Part shown: positions 1-10,175 of the stretch, one piece after another
How positions within the stretch are numbered: position 1 is the first letter of the stretch
Layout: each line of letters opens with the position of its first letter
Assembly (NCBI RefSeq): GCF_001761385.1
Contig: NZ_CP017476.1
Coordinates: 3,585,501-3,649,500, forward strand
DNA length: 64,000 bases
Source of the DNA: Hydrogenophaga crassostreae
Lineage (GTDB): Bacteria; Pseudomonadota; Gammaproteobacteria; Burkholderiales; Burkholderiaceae_C
Direction of reading: 5' to 3'
Notes under the pieces: model-generated
Told to the model about the DNA's origin: nothing
The model's input: only the letters and a program-made list of their open reading frames with translations
The model's database searches: none
Made by a program: the position numbers and the translations under genes

Positions 1-1604
1 ACGAGGCCTTGCGCCGGGAACGGGCTTCGCTGGGCGAACGGGTCAAGCGCCGCACCGCCGATCTCACTGAGGCCATGGAAGAAGCCAAACGGGCCAACAA
101 GGTGAAGTCGGAGTTCCTGTCCACCGTGAGCCACGAATTGCGCACACCGCTCACCGCCATTGCCGGATCGATCGGGCTGGTCGCTGGTGGAGCGCTCGGG
201 AACCTGCCCGCCGGGATCAGCGAGATGCTGCAAATTGCCGACAAAAACAGCCAGCGCCTGACCTTCCTGATCAACGATTTGCTGGACATGGAGAAGCTGA
301 TGGCCGGCAAGCTGCACTTTGCCTTGAAAGTGCAGCCGCTGATGCCGATCCTGGAACAGGCCATCGAAGAGAACCTCTCCTATGCCGAGCGCTTCGGGGT
401 TCGGTATGTGATCAACAAGACCCTGGAGGGGGTTTTGGTCAATGTCGATGGACAGCGGCTGCAACAGGTTCTGGCCAACCTGCTGTCCAACGCCGCCAAG
501 TTTTCTCATGAAGGGGGTCAGGTCGAGATACAGGCCCAGGGCGATGAACGCACGGTGCGCGTTGACGTGATTGACCACGGAACAGGCATTCCGGCCGAGT
601 TGCATGACCGGGTTTTTCAGAAGTTTTTCCAAGCCGACGCTTCAGATACGCGACAAAAAGGCGGCACCGGTCTGGGCCTGGCCATTACCCGCGAACTGGT
701 CGAACACATGGGTGGACAGGTGGGCTTCGAGTCGGTGGAAGGTGAAGGTTCGCGCTTTTTCTTTGAACTGCCCATCTGGAACTCCGAGTCTTCTTTCATG
801 CGACTGGAGCCGCTGGAGCCCCAAGTGCCTTCGACACCCCGTATCCTGGTGGTGGAAGACGACAGCGAGGTGTCACGCGTGCTGTCCATCATGCTCAGCC
901 GCGCAGGCTATGAAGTCGACGTGGTGGCCAGTGGCTCAGAGGCCTTGGTGCGTTGTCATCGGGGCGACTATGCCGCCGTCACGCTCGACCTGGTCTTGCC
1001 CGATATCTCAGGACTGGACGTGATTCAGCGGCTGCGCAAGCATGCCGGCACAGCCTCGTTGCCCATCGTTGTCGTGGCCGCAGAAATGGAAGAAGGCCGA
1101 CGCGCCGCTCCAAACGGCCTCAAGGGTGTGCACTGGTTGTCCAAGCCCATCGATCAGGCGCAACTGATCAGCGTGTTGCACAGCGTTTGCATGCGAAGCT
1201 TCGCTGGTCACAAAAGGGTTCTTCACGTCGAAGACGACAGCGAGATGCACGAGGCCGTGCGCGCCATGGTCGGCGAACAATACGACCTCGAACTGGCAAC
1301 CACCATGCGCGAGGCGCGGGCCCGCGTGGCGTTGGAGCGCTTCGATGTGGTGTTGCTGGACCTGACCATGTCCAATGAATCGGGCTGGGATCTGTTGCCT
1401 GCGATTCGAGCCCAACAGCCCGACGCCAGGGTCGTTGTGTTGAGTGCGTCACAAACCAGTTCAGAGGAGTGCGCCAGAGTGGATGCGGTATTGAACAAAG
1501 CGGAGCTTTCTCCCCGTATGCTGGTTGAGGCCATGTCCAGAGCCGAATCCCGACCTGCTGCTCTTGCCAGCCTCCCCGCAAGCGCCGAAAAGGAGTTGAC
1601 ATGA
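1..1604 (+). CDS. hybrid sensor histidine kinase with two receiver domains, 5' end outside window
   Basis: The reading frame is open to the left edge, so the N-terminal sensor part is missing. The visible part starts with a coiled-coil linker, then a HisKA domain whose phospho-His lies in VSHELRTPL (about visible residue 42). A HATPase domain follows with an N box (LLSNAAKF), a G1 box (DHGTGIP) and a G2 box (GGTGLGLAI). Two receiver domains come next, about residues 278-395 and 403-510, with acceptor Asp in TLDLVLP (about 327) and LLDLTMS (about 451). The second receiver is less canonical after the acceptor. The gene ends in an ATGA overlap with the next receiver gene, so the two are translationally coupled and probably act in one phosphorelay. 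The signal sensed cannot be told from this fragment. Confidence 0.93.
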   Translation, partial: EALRRERASLGERVKRRTADLTEAMEEAKRANKVKSEFLSTVSHELRTPLTAIAGSIGLVAGGALGNLPAGISEMLQIADKNSQRLTFLINDLLDMEKLMAGKLHFALKVQPLMPILEQAIEENLSYAERFGVRYVINKTLEGVLVNVDGQRLQQVLANLLSNAAKFSHEGGQVEIQAQGDERTVRVDVIDHGTGIPAELHDRVFQKFFQADASDTRQKGGTGLGLAITRELVEHMGGQVGFESVEGEGSRFFFELPIWNSESSFMRLEPLEPQVPSTPRILVVEDDSEVSRVLSIMLSRAGYEVDVVASGSEALVRCHRGDYAAVTLDLVLPDISGLDVIQRLRKHAGTASLPIVVVAAEMEEGRRAAPNGLKGVHWLSKPIDQAQLISVLHSVCMRSFAGHKRVLHVEDDSEMHEAVRAMVGEQYDLELATTMREARARVALERFDVVLLDLTMSNESGWDLLPAIRAQQPDARVVVLSASQTSSEECARVDAVLNKAELSPRMLVEAMSRAESRPAALASLPASAEKELT

Positions 1605-1987
1605 ATACCCTGTCCCGGGTCTTGTATGTTGAAGATGAACCCGATATTCAGGCGGTTGCCCGCGTGGCCCTGGAAATCGTTGGCGGTTTCACGGTGAAGA
1701 TCTGCTCATCGGGCGAAGAGGCCCTGCGCGAAATCAAGGCTTTCGCGCCCGACCTCATTCTGCTCGATGTGATGATGCCCGGAATGGACGGTCCGGGCAC
1801 ATTGGCAGCGCTGCGCGCTTCACCAGATTTCGACCAGATTCCCGTTGCCTTCATGACCGCCAAGGTGCAACCCAGCGAGGTCGAGCAATACAAAGCCATG
1901 GGCGCACTGGATGTGGTTCCCAAACCTTTTGACCCCATGAAGCTTGCGGACCAGATTCGGTGCATCTGGAACACGCGCCATGTTTGA
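1601..1987 (+). CDS. single-domain response regulator (CheY-like)
   Basis: A 128-residue stand-alone receiver with no output domain. The acidic pair is in YVEDEPD, the acceptor Asp is about residue 56 in LLDVMMPGMDG, and the conserved Thr/Lys pair is in MTAKV and PKPFDP. It overlaps the upstream hybrid kinase by 4 bp (ATGA) and the downstream HPt-containing kinase by 8 bp. A lone receiver between two hybrid kinases is likely a phosphate shuttle to the HPt domain of the next protein; this role is inferred from context. Confidence 0.93.
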   Translation: MNTLSRVLYVEDEPDIQAVARVALEIVGGFTVKICSSGEEALREIKAFAPDLILLDVMMPGMDGPGTLAALRASPDFDQIPVAFMTAKVQPSEVEQYKAMGALDVVPKPFDPMKLADQIRCIWNTRHV

Positions 1988-4900
1988 TGTCACCCGCAGT
2001 TCCGGCATTGAAGTTCCTCACGAGCTGATCGAACTGAGGCGCCGTTTCGTTTTGCGGCTGCCTGCCCAGCTCAATGCCATTGCAGAGTCGTTCCAGGGAC
2101 TCTCCGACGGCCGCTGGGAAAAGGTCGCGGTAGAAACCCTGCACCGTATGGTGCACAGCCTCACCGGAACCGCAGGCACCTTCGGCCTGAAAGAGGTTTC
2201 CATGGCGGCCCGCCAGTTGGAGCAACACCTCCATTCGTTGCTCGAGGCGCCCACGCAGCCAATCGCATCCCAGTGGGCGGCTCTGGAGCTCGACATGGCC
2301 CAGCTCAAGGCCGCGGGATTGGGTGCGCCGCCAGTCGATCCGTTGCCCCCTGAAATCCCAAAGGCCGCCCAGACTTTGTCCGCGCCTCTGATCCACCTGG
2401 TCTGCGATTGCGGCGAACAGTCCAAGCAACTGTGCACGGCATTGCGCTTCAAAGGATTTCGGGTTGAGTTGTCCACCAGCCCATTGAAATTCCAGGCGGC
2501 TGTCTCGCGGCATGAAGCGGAGCAGCCATCGGTGGTGGTTTTGAACATGAGTGGCGGCGATCCGGGCCCCTCGGTACCGACCATGATTCACCAACTGGGT
2601 CTGGCAGACCACCCCACCATCCCCCTGATCGTCGGTCTCAGCCAGCTCGACCTGCCCACCCGTGTTGCTGCAACCCGGGCCGGCGCCCGGCAAAGCTTGC
2701 CGCAGCCCCTGCCTCCGGAGCAGTTGATCGATGCGCTCAACAACCTGACCGGCGGGACCCTGGAACGCCCTTGGCGGGTCTTGCTGGTGGACGATGAGCC
2801 CACCATGCTGAAGGTTCACGAGGTGTACCTCCGGCAGGCGGGAATGGAGGTGCGCACCCTGTCCAACCCGATGCAGACACTGGTCGAAGTGGAAAACTTC
2901 GAACCCGATGTGCTGGTGATCGACGTCTACATGCCTGAGGTCAATGGCCCGGAAATCGCATCCGCTTTGCGCGAGAGCAACATCAGGCCTCACCTGTCCA
3001 TCGTGTTCCTTTCGGCCGAGACCGACATGACCCAACAGTTGGCCGCCCTCGATCTTGGCGGCGACGACTTTTTGATCAAACCCGTGCAGCCACGCCATCT
3101 GGTGGCCGCGGTCACGGCGAGGGCCAGGCGCGCGCGCAAAAACTCGATCGTTCAAAAGCGCCTGGAAACCACCTTGTACGAGCGCCAGCGGGAACAGCTG
3201 GCTTATGACCACCACGCCATCGTCAGCATCGTCAACCGGGATGGCAACATCTCTTACGTCAATGAGATGTTCTGCCAGGTCACAGGCTACAGCCGGGAAG
3301 AACTGATCGGCCTCCACCACAGCGTGGCGAAGCCCGACCAGTACCCCAAAGGCTTGCTCCGCAAGATCGGGGAAGAAACCGCCAACAACCAAGTATGGCA
3401 TGGCGAGGTGTGCAGCAGCCGCAAGGATGGCGGTACCTTCTGGGCGGAAACCACCGTCACGCCATTTCTGGACGAAGCCGGCAAGCTCTACCAATATGTG
3501 GTCATCCAGACCGACATCAGCCACATCAAAGCCGCTGAATCTGCACTGCGACGCCAGCATGACATGCAGCGCATGACAAGCATGGCCGCAGCGCGCCTGA
3601 TGGCCGCACCGGCCAGCGGCACCCGGGAAGCCATCGAGACGGTGTTGCAAAGCAGCGGGAAACTGCTCGGCGCGGAGCGCTCTGATCTGTTTGGGTTCTC
3701 CGAAGGCGGAGAGTTCATGAGCAACCTCTATTCCTGGGTGTCTCCAGACTGCAAAACCGGTGGCAATCGGCTGCAAACCACGCTGATCGGGGACACCCCC
3801 TGGATGCGCGAGCAATTTCTGGCTCACGACATGGTCGTGATCGCCGATACCGGCGCCCTGCCACCAGAGGCCGAGGCCGACCGGGTCATGCTGGAAAGCC
3901 ACCATGTGTTTTCTTTGCTGGTGATACCGCTGCATGTCAACGGGCGGCTGGCCGGCTTCCTCAGCTATGGCGCCTCTTTCCCCAACCCAGAGTGGACGCC
4001 CTCTCACCTGGGGTTGCTCAAGGTGTTGACCGAGGTGGTGGGCAGCGCCATCGCCCGGCGCCAGGCCGATCAGGCTCTGCAAACCAGCCAATCCCGGCTC
4101 GACTTTCTGGTGTCGTCAAGCCCGGTGACGATCTTCACCTACGAAACCAAGCCCCCTTTCGCCGTCACCTACATCAGTCCCAACGTCACCCAGCTGCTCG
4201 GACACCCGCCTGAAGCCTTTCTGGAACACCCCAAGTTCTGGGCCAGTCTGGTGCACCCCGAAGACAAGGCCCTTGTTTTCGAAGAATTCGCGAAAGTGAT
4301 TCATCTGGGGGTTCTTCGCCACGAGTACCGTGCGAAGGCGCTGGATGGCGGGTACAAGTTCATCCTGACCGAGATGATTCTGGTCAAAGACGCAGCGGGT
4401 CAGCCCTTGGAGGCGATTGGCTACTCCATCGATATCTCCGAACGCAAACGCATCGAGCAAGAGCTCTTTGCCTTCAACCTCGAACTTGAACAGCGCGTGG
4501 CCGAGCAAACCCAATCGGTGATCGAGAGCGAGCGAATTTCCAGGGCCACGCTGGATGCCATGAGCGCGCGGGTGGTGATTCTGGAAGAGAACGGCGTCAT
4601 TCTGGCGGCCAACCAGGCATGGCGGTCATTTCGCCAGAACGAATCCGATGAGGGGACCCAAATCGAGGGGCTCAACTACCTCTCGTTTTGCGACAGCATG
4701 TGCGAGACGAAAACCGCGGCCGGGACGGTGATTGCCCAAGGTATCCGCGAGGTGATCGCGGGCGAGAAACAGTCGTTCATTCACAAGTACGAGAGCCACC
4801 TGCCCAACGAGCAGCGGTGGTTCCTTTGCCGGGTAGAACCGTTTCCGGGCGATGGCTCGGTTCGCGTGGTGGTGTCACACGAAGACATCACACAGATGAA

Positions 4901-6053
4901 ACTGATCGAGCGCCAGCAAATGCGTTCGCAACGCCTGGAAAGCCTGGGTACGCTGGCCGGGGGCGTGGCGCACGATCTGAACAACGCGCTGGCGCCTATT
5001 CTGATGGGCATGGGGATTCTGAAAGACCAGTACCCCGAAGAAGACAAGCTCATCAACATGATCCACAGCAGCGCCAAACGCGGCGCTGACATGGTGCGCC
5101 AGTTGCTCACCTTTGCCAAGGGAGCCGACGGTCAACGCGTGGTCCTGCAGCCGGCACTTCTGATGCACGAGCTGGAAAACCTGATGACCGGCAGCTTCCC
5201 GAAAAACATCAGCATCGAGGTCAACATCGAACCCGGGTTGCCCTCAATCGTCGGCGACGCCACCCAGCTGCACCAGATTTTGCTCAACCTGAGCGTGAAT
5301 GCCCGCGATGCCATGACCAATGGCGGCGTGCTCACCATGGTGGCCAAGACGGTTGAGATCGATGAAATTTACGCCCGCTCGGTGATCGACTCCAAGCCGG
5401 GGAAGTATGTGTGCCTTCGCGTGTCCGACAATGGCGAGGGCATCCCCGCGCACATTCTCGACCACATTTTTGATCCCTTCTTCACGACCAAGGCGCAGGA
5501 CAAGGGCACGGGCCTGGGCCTGTCCACCGTGCTGGGCATCGTGAAAGGCCACGGTGGCTTTGTACAGGTGCATTCGACACCGGGCAAAGGCACCACCTTC
5601 GCGGTTTACCTGCCGGTTTCTCCATCGCAACTGGTGACCGAAGAGGTCCCGCTGGCTGCCCAGATGTTCAAGGGCCAGGGCGAATGCATTTTGTTCGTTG
5701 ACGACGAGCAGGCGCTTCGCGAAGTGGGCCAAACGGTGCTGGAACGCCTCAACTTCAACCCCATCGTGGCCAGAGACGGGGTTGACGGGCTGATCAAAGC
5801 CACCGAAAACCGCGCCATATTGAAGGCCATCATCACCGACATCCACATGCCCAACATGGACGGCCTGGCTTTTGTGCAAGCCGTGCGCCGAACCTTGCCC
5901 GACATCCCCATCATTCTGGCCAGTGGACGGGTCGACGAGAGTGTTGGCAAGGAGTTCCGTGCGCTGGGCGTGACCGCGCGCCTGGACAAACCGTTCACCG
6001 AACTGCAACTGGCCGATACGCTTCGTCCCCTGCTTCAGCCGATCGTGGCCTGA
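1980..6053 (+). CDS. multidomain hybrid histidine kinase: HPt, receivers, PAS/GAF, kinase core, C-terminal receiver
   Basis: A protein of about 1357 residues. The ATG at 1980 is chosen over an in-frame upstream TTG because the HPt domain follows directly. Order seen: HPt domain with candidate phospho-His 59 in MVHSLTGTAG; a degenerate receiver-like segment (about 138-255) lacking the usual acidic cluster; a good receiver (about 270-390; VDDEP, VIDVYMPEVNG, IKPVQP); a PAS segment (YVNEMFCQVTGYSREEL); a GAF-like segment; two more PAS-like segments; a kinase core with GGVAHDLNNALAP, the H box typical of PAS-linked kinases; a HATPase domain (GTGLGLSTV); and a C-terminal receiver (FVDDEQA, ITDIHMPNMDG). 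No membrane segment is evident, so it is probably cytosolic. It overlaps the preceding receiver gene. Domain limits are approximate. Confidence 0.93.
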   Translation: MFDVTRSSGIEVPHELIELRRRFVLRLPAQLNAIAESFQGLSDGRWEKVAVETLHRMVHSLTGTAGTFGLKEVSMAARQLEQHLHSLLEAPTQPIASQWAALELDMAQLKAAGLGAPPVDPLPPEIPKAAQTLSAPLIHLVCDCGEQSKQLCTALRFKGFRVELSTSPLKFQAAVSRHEAEQPSVVVLNMSGGDPGPSVPTMIHQLGLADHPTIPLIVGLSQLDLPTRVAATRAGARQSLPQPLPPEQLIDALNNLTGGTLERPWRVLLVDDEPTMLKVHEVYLRQAGMEVRTLSNPMQTLVEVENFEPDVLVIDVYMPEVNGPEIASALRESNIRPHLSIVFLSAETDMTQQLAALDLGGDDFLIKPVQPRHLVAAVTARARRARKNSIVQKRLETTLYERQREQLAYDHHAIVSIVNRDGNISYVNEMFCQVTGYSREELIGLHHSVAKPDQYPKGLLRKIGEETANNQVWHGEVCSSRKDGGTFWAETTVTPFLDEAGKLYQYVVIQTDISHIKAAESALRRQHDMQRMTSMAAARLMAAPASGTREAIETVLQSSGKLLGAERSDLFGFSEGGEFMSNLYSWVSPDCKTGGNRLQTTLIGDTPWMREQFLAHDMVVIADTGALPPEAEADRVMLESHHVFSLLVIPLHVNGRLAGFLSYGASFPNPEWTPSHLGLLKVLTEVVGSAIARRQADQALQTSQSRLDFLVSSSPVTIFTYETKPPFAVTYISPNVTQLLGHPPEAFLEHPKFWASLVHPEDKALVFEEFAKVIHLGVLRHEYRAKALDGGYKFILTEMILVKDAAGQPLEAIGYSIDISERKRIEQELFAFNLELEQRVAEQTQSVIESERISRATLDAMSARVVILEENGVILAANQAWRSFRQNESDEGTQIEGLNYLSFCDSMCETKTAAGTVIAQGIREVIAGEKQSFIHKYESHLPNEQRWFLCRVEPFPGDGSVRVVVSHEDITQMKLIERQQMRSQRLESLGTLAGGVAHDLNNALAPILMGMGILKDQYPEEDKLINMIHSSAKRGADMVRQLLTFAKGADGQRVVLQPALLMHELENLMTGSFPKNISIEVNIEPGLPSIVGDATQLHQILLNLSVNARDAMTNGGVLTMVAKTVEIDEIYARSVIDSKPGKYVCLRVSDNGEGIPAHILDHIFDPFFTTKAQDKGTGLGLSTVLGIVKGHGGFVQVHSTPGKGTTFAVYLPVSPSQLVTEEVPLAAQMFKGQGECILFVDDEQALREVGQTVLERLNFNPIVARDGVDGLIKATENRAILKAIITDIHMPNMDGLAFVQAVRRTLPDIPIILASGRVDESVGKEFRALGVTARLDKPFTELQLADTLRPLLQPIVA

Positions 6054-6101
6054 TGTGCCCTCCCGCTGCAGCGGCGGGTTGCTGCGCGGTGGTCGCCGGG
6101 G

Positions 6102-6803
6102 TCAACCCGCCAGAGTACGCACCAACCATTGGTTGAGATCGCGAATTTCCGGCAAGCAGACCTCGTGCGCCATCGGGTAGGTGTGCCACTGCACGGCATA
6201 ACCCAACGCCGTCAACACATCCCGCGCCGACTCACCTCGCTCGATGTCCACCACGCCGTCTTGCTCTCCATGGGCCATGAAAATGGGCACCGCGCGATTG
6301 GCTTCGCTGGCCTCGGCGGCGGTCAGGTCCGACAACGGCAGGTACCCTGACATGGCCACCAGACCGGCCAGGCGTTTGGTCGCACGCAGGCCAGCGAGCA
6401 AGGTCATGGCACAACCCTGTGAAAAGCCCATGAGCACGGTGCGCTCCGGCGCCACGCCCCGTTCCACTTCACGGTCCAGCAGTTGCTGCACCAGCGAATG
6501 CGATGCCCGCAATCCGGCCTCATCTTCCCGCCGGGGGACCGACGGAAGGGTGCTGGGGGGATAGATGTCGTACCAGGCGCGCATTTCATAGCCTGCGTTG
6601 ATGGTCACCGGGCGCACCGGGGCACTGGGAAATACAAAACGGACAGGGCCGATGGCATTGAGGTCGAGCTCCTGCGCAATGGGCACGAAGTCGCTGCCGT
6701 CTGCGCCCAGGCCGTGCAAAACCACAATGCTGGCCACAGGGGTGGCCGCCGGGTCTTTGCCCGTGATGAATTCGCGAAGTTCGATGGATGAAGATGGATT
6801 CAT
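6102..6803 (-). CDS. alpha/beta-hydrolase, carboxylesterase/phospholipase family
   Basis: A 233-residue cytosolic esterase of the small carboxylesterase family (Pseudomonas esterase II / acyl-protein thioesterase type). The start at 6803 (MNPSSSIELR) has a GAGAAAG ribosome site; an earlier in-frame codon would add a His-rich tail unlike the family. Visible features are the oxyanion strand VVLHGLGADG, nucleophile Ser in GFSQGCAM, acid Asp in HGEQDGVV and catalytic His in PMAHEVC. It is divergent from the hydratase gene at 6844. The substrate is unknown; short-chain carboxylic esters are typical of the family. Confidence 0.9.
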   Translation of the reverse strand: MNPSSSIELREFITGKDPAATPVASIVVLHGLGADGSDFVPIAQELDLNAIGPVRFVFPSAPVRPVTINAGYEMRAWYDIYPPSTLPSVPRREDEAGLRASHSLVQQLLDREVERGVAPERTVLMGFSQGCAMTLLAGLRATKRLAGLVAMSGYLPLSDLTAAEASEANRAVPIFMAHGEQDGVVDIERGESARDVLTALGYAVQWHTYPMAHEVCLPEIRDLNQWLVRTLAG

Positions 6804-6843
6804 GGGCTTTCTCTTTTCGTCATGCGTATGCCTATGATGCGCC

Positions 6844-7644
6844 ATGACGCCACAAGACATTCTCATTCACCTCGATCAAGGACGCCTCTGGCCGGCGCCC
6901 ATCACCGCCAACGCCGATTTTGACCTGCCTGCCGGCTATGCCCTCGCCTTGCAGGTGCGCGGGCTGCGCATGGCGCGAGGCGAAGTGCCACGGGGTTACA
7001 AGGTGGGTTTTACCAACCGCACTATTTGGCCTCGCTACAACGTGTTCGCGCCCATCTGGGGCACGGTCTGGAACTCGACGCTGAGTTTCTGTGACGGGAC
7101 TGGCGAAATGGGTTTGAGCGCCACCTGCCAGCCGCGCCTGGAACCTGAAGTTGTGTTTGGCCTGAAGGCCACGCCTGCGCCAGATGCCTCGTTGCAAGAC
7201 CTGTTCAACGCCATCGACTGGGTCGCGCCAGGGTTCGAGGTGGTGCAATCGCACCTGCCCGACTGGAAGTTTCTGCCGGCCGACACGGTGGCCGATGGTG
7301 CACTGCATGCCCGCCTGCTGGTCGGATCGCGCATACCTGCACGTGAACTCGCCATAGACGCAATCGCGCTCGACGCCTTGCTCGCCCAAGCCAGCACCAC
7401 GCTGTCGCGCGATGGCGAAACGGTGGACTCGGGCGTGGGAGCCAACGTGTTGGACAGCCCGCTGCGCGCCCTGCTCGACTTCGTGCAAACCCTGCGCTGC
7501 TGCCCCGGTGCACCCGATTTGCAGGCGGGTGATGTGGTCACCACCGGCACCTGGACCGACGCCTGGCCGATTGCCCCGGGGCAAAAATGGACCGCCCGGT
7601 TCACGCTTCCCGGCTTCGAGCTCACCGCCCATTTCAAGGAATGA
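6844..7644 (+). CDS. 2-keto-4-pentenoate hydratase / 2-oxo-3-hexenedioate decarboxylase family protein
   Basis: A 266-residue protein resembling the MhpD/DmpE/DmpH branch of the fumarylacetoacetase-like fold. These enzymes hydrate 2-hydroxydienoates or decarboxylate 4-oxalocrotonate in meta-cleavage pathways. The central EPEVVFGL segment supplies the expected acidic metal ligands, and the N-terminal GYKVGFTN segment matches the conserved substrate-side loop. No other meta-cleavage gene is nearby, so the real substrate is uncertain. It is convergent with the S-formylglutathione hydrolase gene, with only about 21 bp between the stop codons. Confidence 0.8.
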   Translation: MTPQDILIHLDQGRLWPAPITANADFDLPAGYALALQVRGLRMARGEVPRGYKVGFTNRTIWPRYNVFAPIWGTVWNSTLSFCDGTGEMGLSATCQPRLEPEVVFGLKATPAPDASLQDLFNAIDWVAPGFEVVQSHLPDWKFLPADTVADGALHARLLVGSRIPARELAIDAIALDALLAQASTTLSRDGETVDSGVGANVLDSPLRALLDFVQTLRCCPGAPDLQAGDVVTTGTWTDAWPIAPGQKWTARFTLPGFELTAHFKE

Positions 7645-7665
7645 AGCGCTGAGGAAAACCGAGAC

Positions 7666-8541
7666 TCAGGCGTTGCGGCTCAACGCCTGCGCATGGTGGC
7701 GCAGGTGGTCATCCACAAACGTGCTGATGAAATAGTAGCCATGGTCGTAGCCGTCGTGACGGCGCAGCGTCAGCGGCTGTCCCGCTTTCGCACAGGCCGC
7801 TTCAAACACTTCCGGGTGCAACTGTTCGGCCAGGAATTTGTCGGCCAGCCCCTGGTCGATGAGGATGCCGCCTGGATACGGCGCCGAGGTTTGCTGCCCC
7901 ATCAGCGCACTCGCATCGTGTTCTGCCCAGGTCGTTTCATCCTGCCCCAGGTAGCCAGTGAACGCCTTGTGACCCCAGGGGCACTGAGTAGGCGCACATA
8001 TCGGCGCAAAAGCAGACACGCTCTGGAAGTGGCCCGGATGCCGCAGCGCCAGGGTCAAAGCCCCGTGACCGCCCATGGAATGACCAAACAGGCCCAGCCG
8101 TTTACCATCCAGCCCAAAAGCATCGATCACTTCAGGCAGCAACTCTTTGAGCAAATAGCTCTCCATGCACCAATGGCCCGACCAGGGTGCTTGCGTCGCG
8201 TCCAGGTAAAAGCCTGCGCCCACCCCGAAGTCCCAATGGTGGTCTTCGCTGTCAACGCCTGTGTTGCGCGGACTGGTATCGGGTGTGAGCAATGCAAGAC
8301 CCAGTTCCGCGGCCAGGCGCTGGGCACCCGCCTTGAAGGCAAAGGTTTCTTCGGTGCAGGTCAGTCCCGCCAGAAAGGTCAGCAAAGGCACAGCCTCACC
8401 AGCCACCGCCTTTGCCGGCAAAAACAAACCGAACCGCATCGGCAATCCAACCTCGCTGGACATGTGTTTGTAAAAGCGTTGCACGCCACCAAAACAGGCG
8501 TGTTCACTCAAGAGCTCAAGGCGTTCGAAAGAGGGGTTCAT
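7666..8541 (-). CDS. fghA: S-formylglutathione hydrolase
   Basis: Hydrolyses S-formylglutathione to formate and glutathione, the second step of glutathione-dependent formaldehyde oxidation, in the cytosol. The 291-residue protein (start MNPSFERLEL at 8541) matches the esterase D family in length. Landmarks are the LAGLTCTEETF oxyanion region, nucleophile Ser in GHSMGGHGAL, Asp in DQGLADKFL and His in GYDHGYYFI. It lies downstream of the class III alcohol dehydrogenase on the same strand, the usual pairing. The 135-bp gap between them carries a copy of the dispersed GC-rich repeat. Confidence 0.95.
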   Translation of the reverse strand: MNPSFERLELLSEHACFGGVQRFYKHMSSEVGLPMRFGLFLPAKAVAGEAVPLLTFLAGLTCTEETFAFKAGAQRLAAELGLALLTPDTSPRNTGVDSEDHHWDFGVGAGFYLDATQAPWSGHWCMESYLLKELLPEVIDAFGLDGKRLGLFGHSMGGHGALTLALRHPGHFQSVSAFAPICAPTQCPWGHKAFTGYLGQDETTWAEHDASALMGQQTSAPYPGGILIDQGLADKFLAEQLHPEVFEAACAKAGQPLTLRRHDGYDHGYYFISTFVDDHLRHHAQALSRNA

Positions 8542-8587
8542 TGACAGGGATTCCAAAAATGCTAATCAAAGAGGGGGGAGTCATTCC

Positions 8588-8665
8588 AGAACGCCGCCGA
8601 TCCGGCTTTGCCGGTCGGCCAGCATTGCCCCTTGAGGGGCGGAACACAGCGACGGGGATGGGCCG
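8588..8665. repeat. dispersed GC-rich intergenic repeat, copy A
   Basis: A palindromic core, CCGGCTTTGCCGG, is followed by a TTGCCCCTTGAGGGGC-type hairpin. The same arrangement occurs at 9885-10175, 13169-13400 and 29123-29222. It lies between adhC and fghA and interrupts no gene. Confidence 0.6.
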
Positions 8666-8676
8666 CTCTCAGGGGT

Positions 8677-9783
<1,107 letters not shown>

Positions 9784-9860
9784 GTCAGCGTTCCGAATGG
9801 TTAAACAACCACCCAAGACTAACGCAAGCGCCGAAACACACCCCTACCCGGGGTGAAATA

Positions 9861-9887
9861 CCCAAACCCAAACCCAAACCCAAACCC
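9861..9887. repeat. CCCAAA hexanucleotide microrepeat
   Basis: Four tandem CCCAAA units plus CCC, directly before the 106-bp tandem array and about 80 bp upstream of the adhC start. It may vary in copy number by slippage. Confidence 0.85.
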
Positions 9888-10175
9888 AGAACGCCGTGGA
9901 ACCGGCTCCGCCAGGTCGCCAGCGTTGCCCATGGAGGTAGTGCGAAGCGCTGCGGAGGGAGTAAAAACCTCCGGCGCGAAATGTCCGAAACCCAGAACGC
10001 CGTGGAACCGGCTCCGCCAGGTCGCCAGCGTTGCCCTTGGAGGTAGTGCGAAGCGCTGCGGAGGGAGTAAAAACCTCCGGCGCGAAATGTCCGAAACCCA
10101 GAACGCCGTGGAACCGGCTCCGCCGGGCCGCCAGCGTTGCCCCCTGGGGGGTAGCGCGGAGCGCTGCGGGGGGGG
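9885..10175. repeat. 106-bp tandem repeat array, about 2.7 copies
   Basis: Units begin at CCCAGAACGC at 9885, 9991 and 10097, an exact 106-bp period. The first two units are nearly identical (CATGGAGG versus CTTGGAGG). The third diverges after its first 30 bases and ends against the puuD stop codon. Each unit contains ACCGGCTCCGCC and GCGAAGCGCTGCGGAGGG, also seen in the dispersed intergenic family. The array fills nearly all of the 392-bp gap between adhC and puuD. No gene is supported in it. Confidence 0.85.

Noticed and set aside
1851..4091. Long open frame antisense to the response regulator and the large hybrid kinase
   Set aside because: It is a high-GC shadow: no domain, no ribosome site, and Gln/His/Gly-rich composition, while the plus strand encodes clear signalling domains.
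6055..6085. GC-rich hairpin after the large hybrid kinase, considered as a terminator
   Set aside because: There is a short stem (CCCGC/GCGGG) but no T-run, so support is too weak for a feature.
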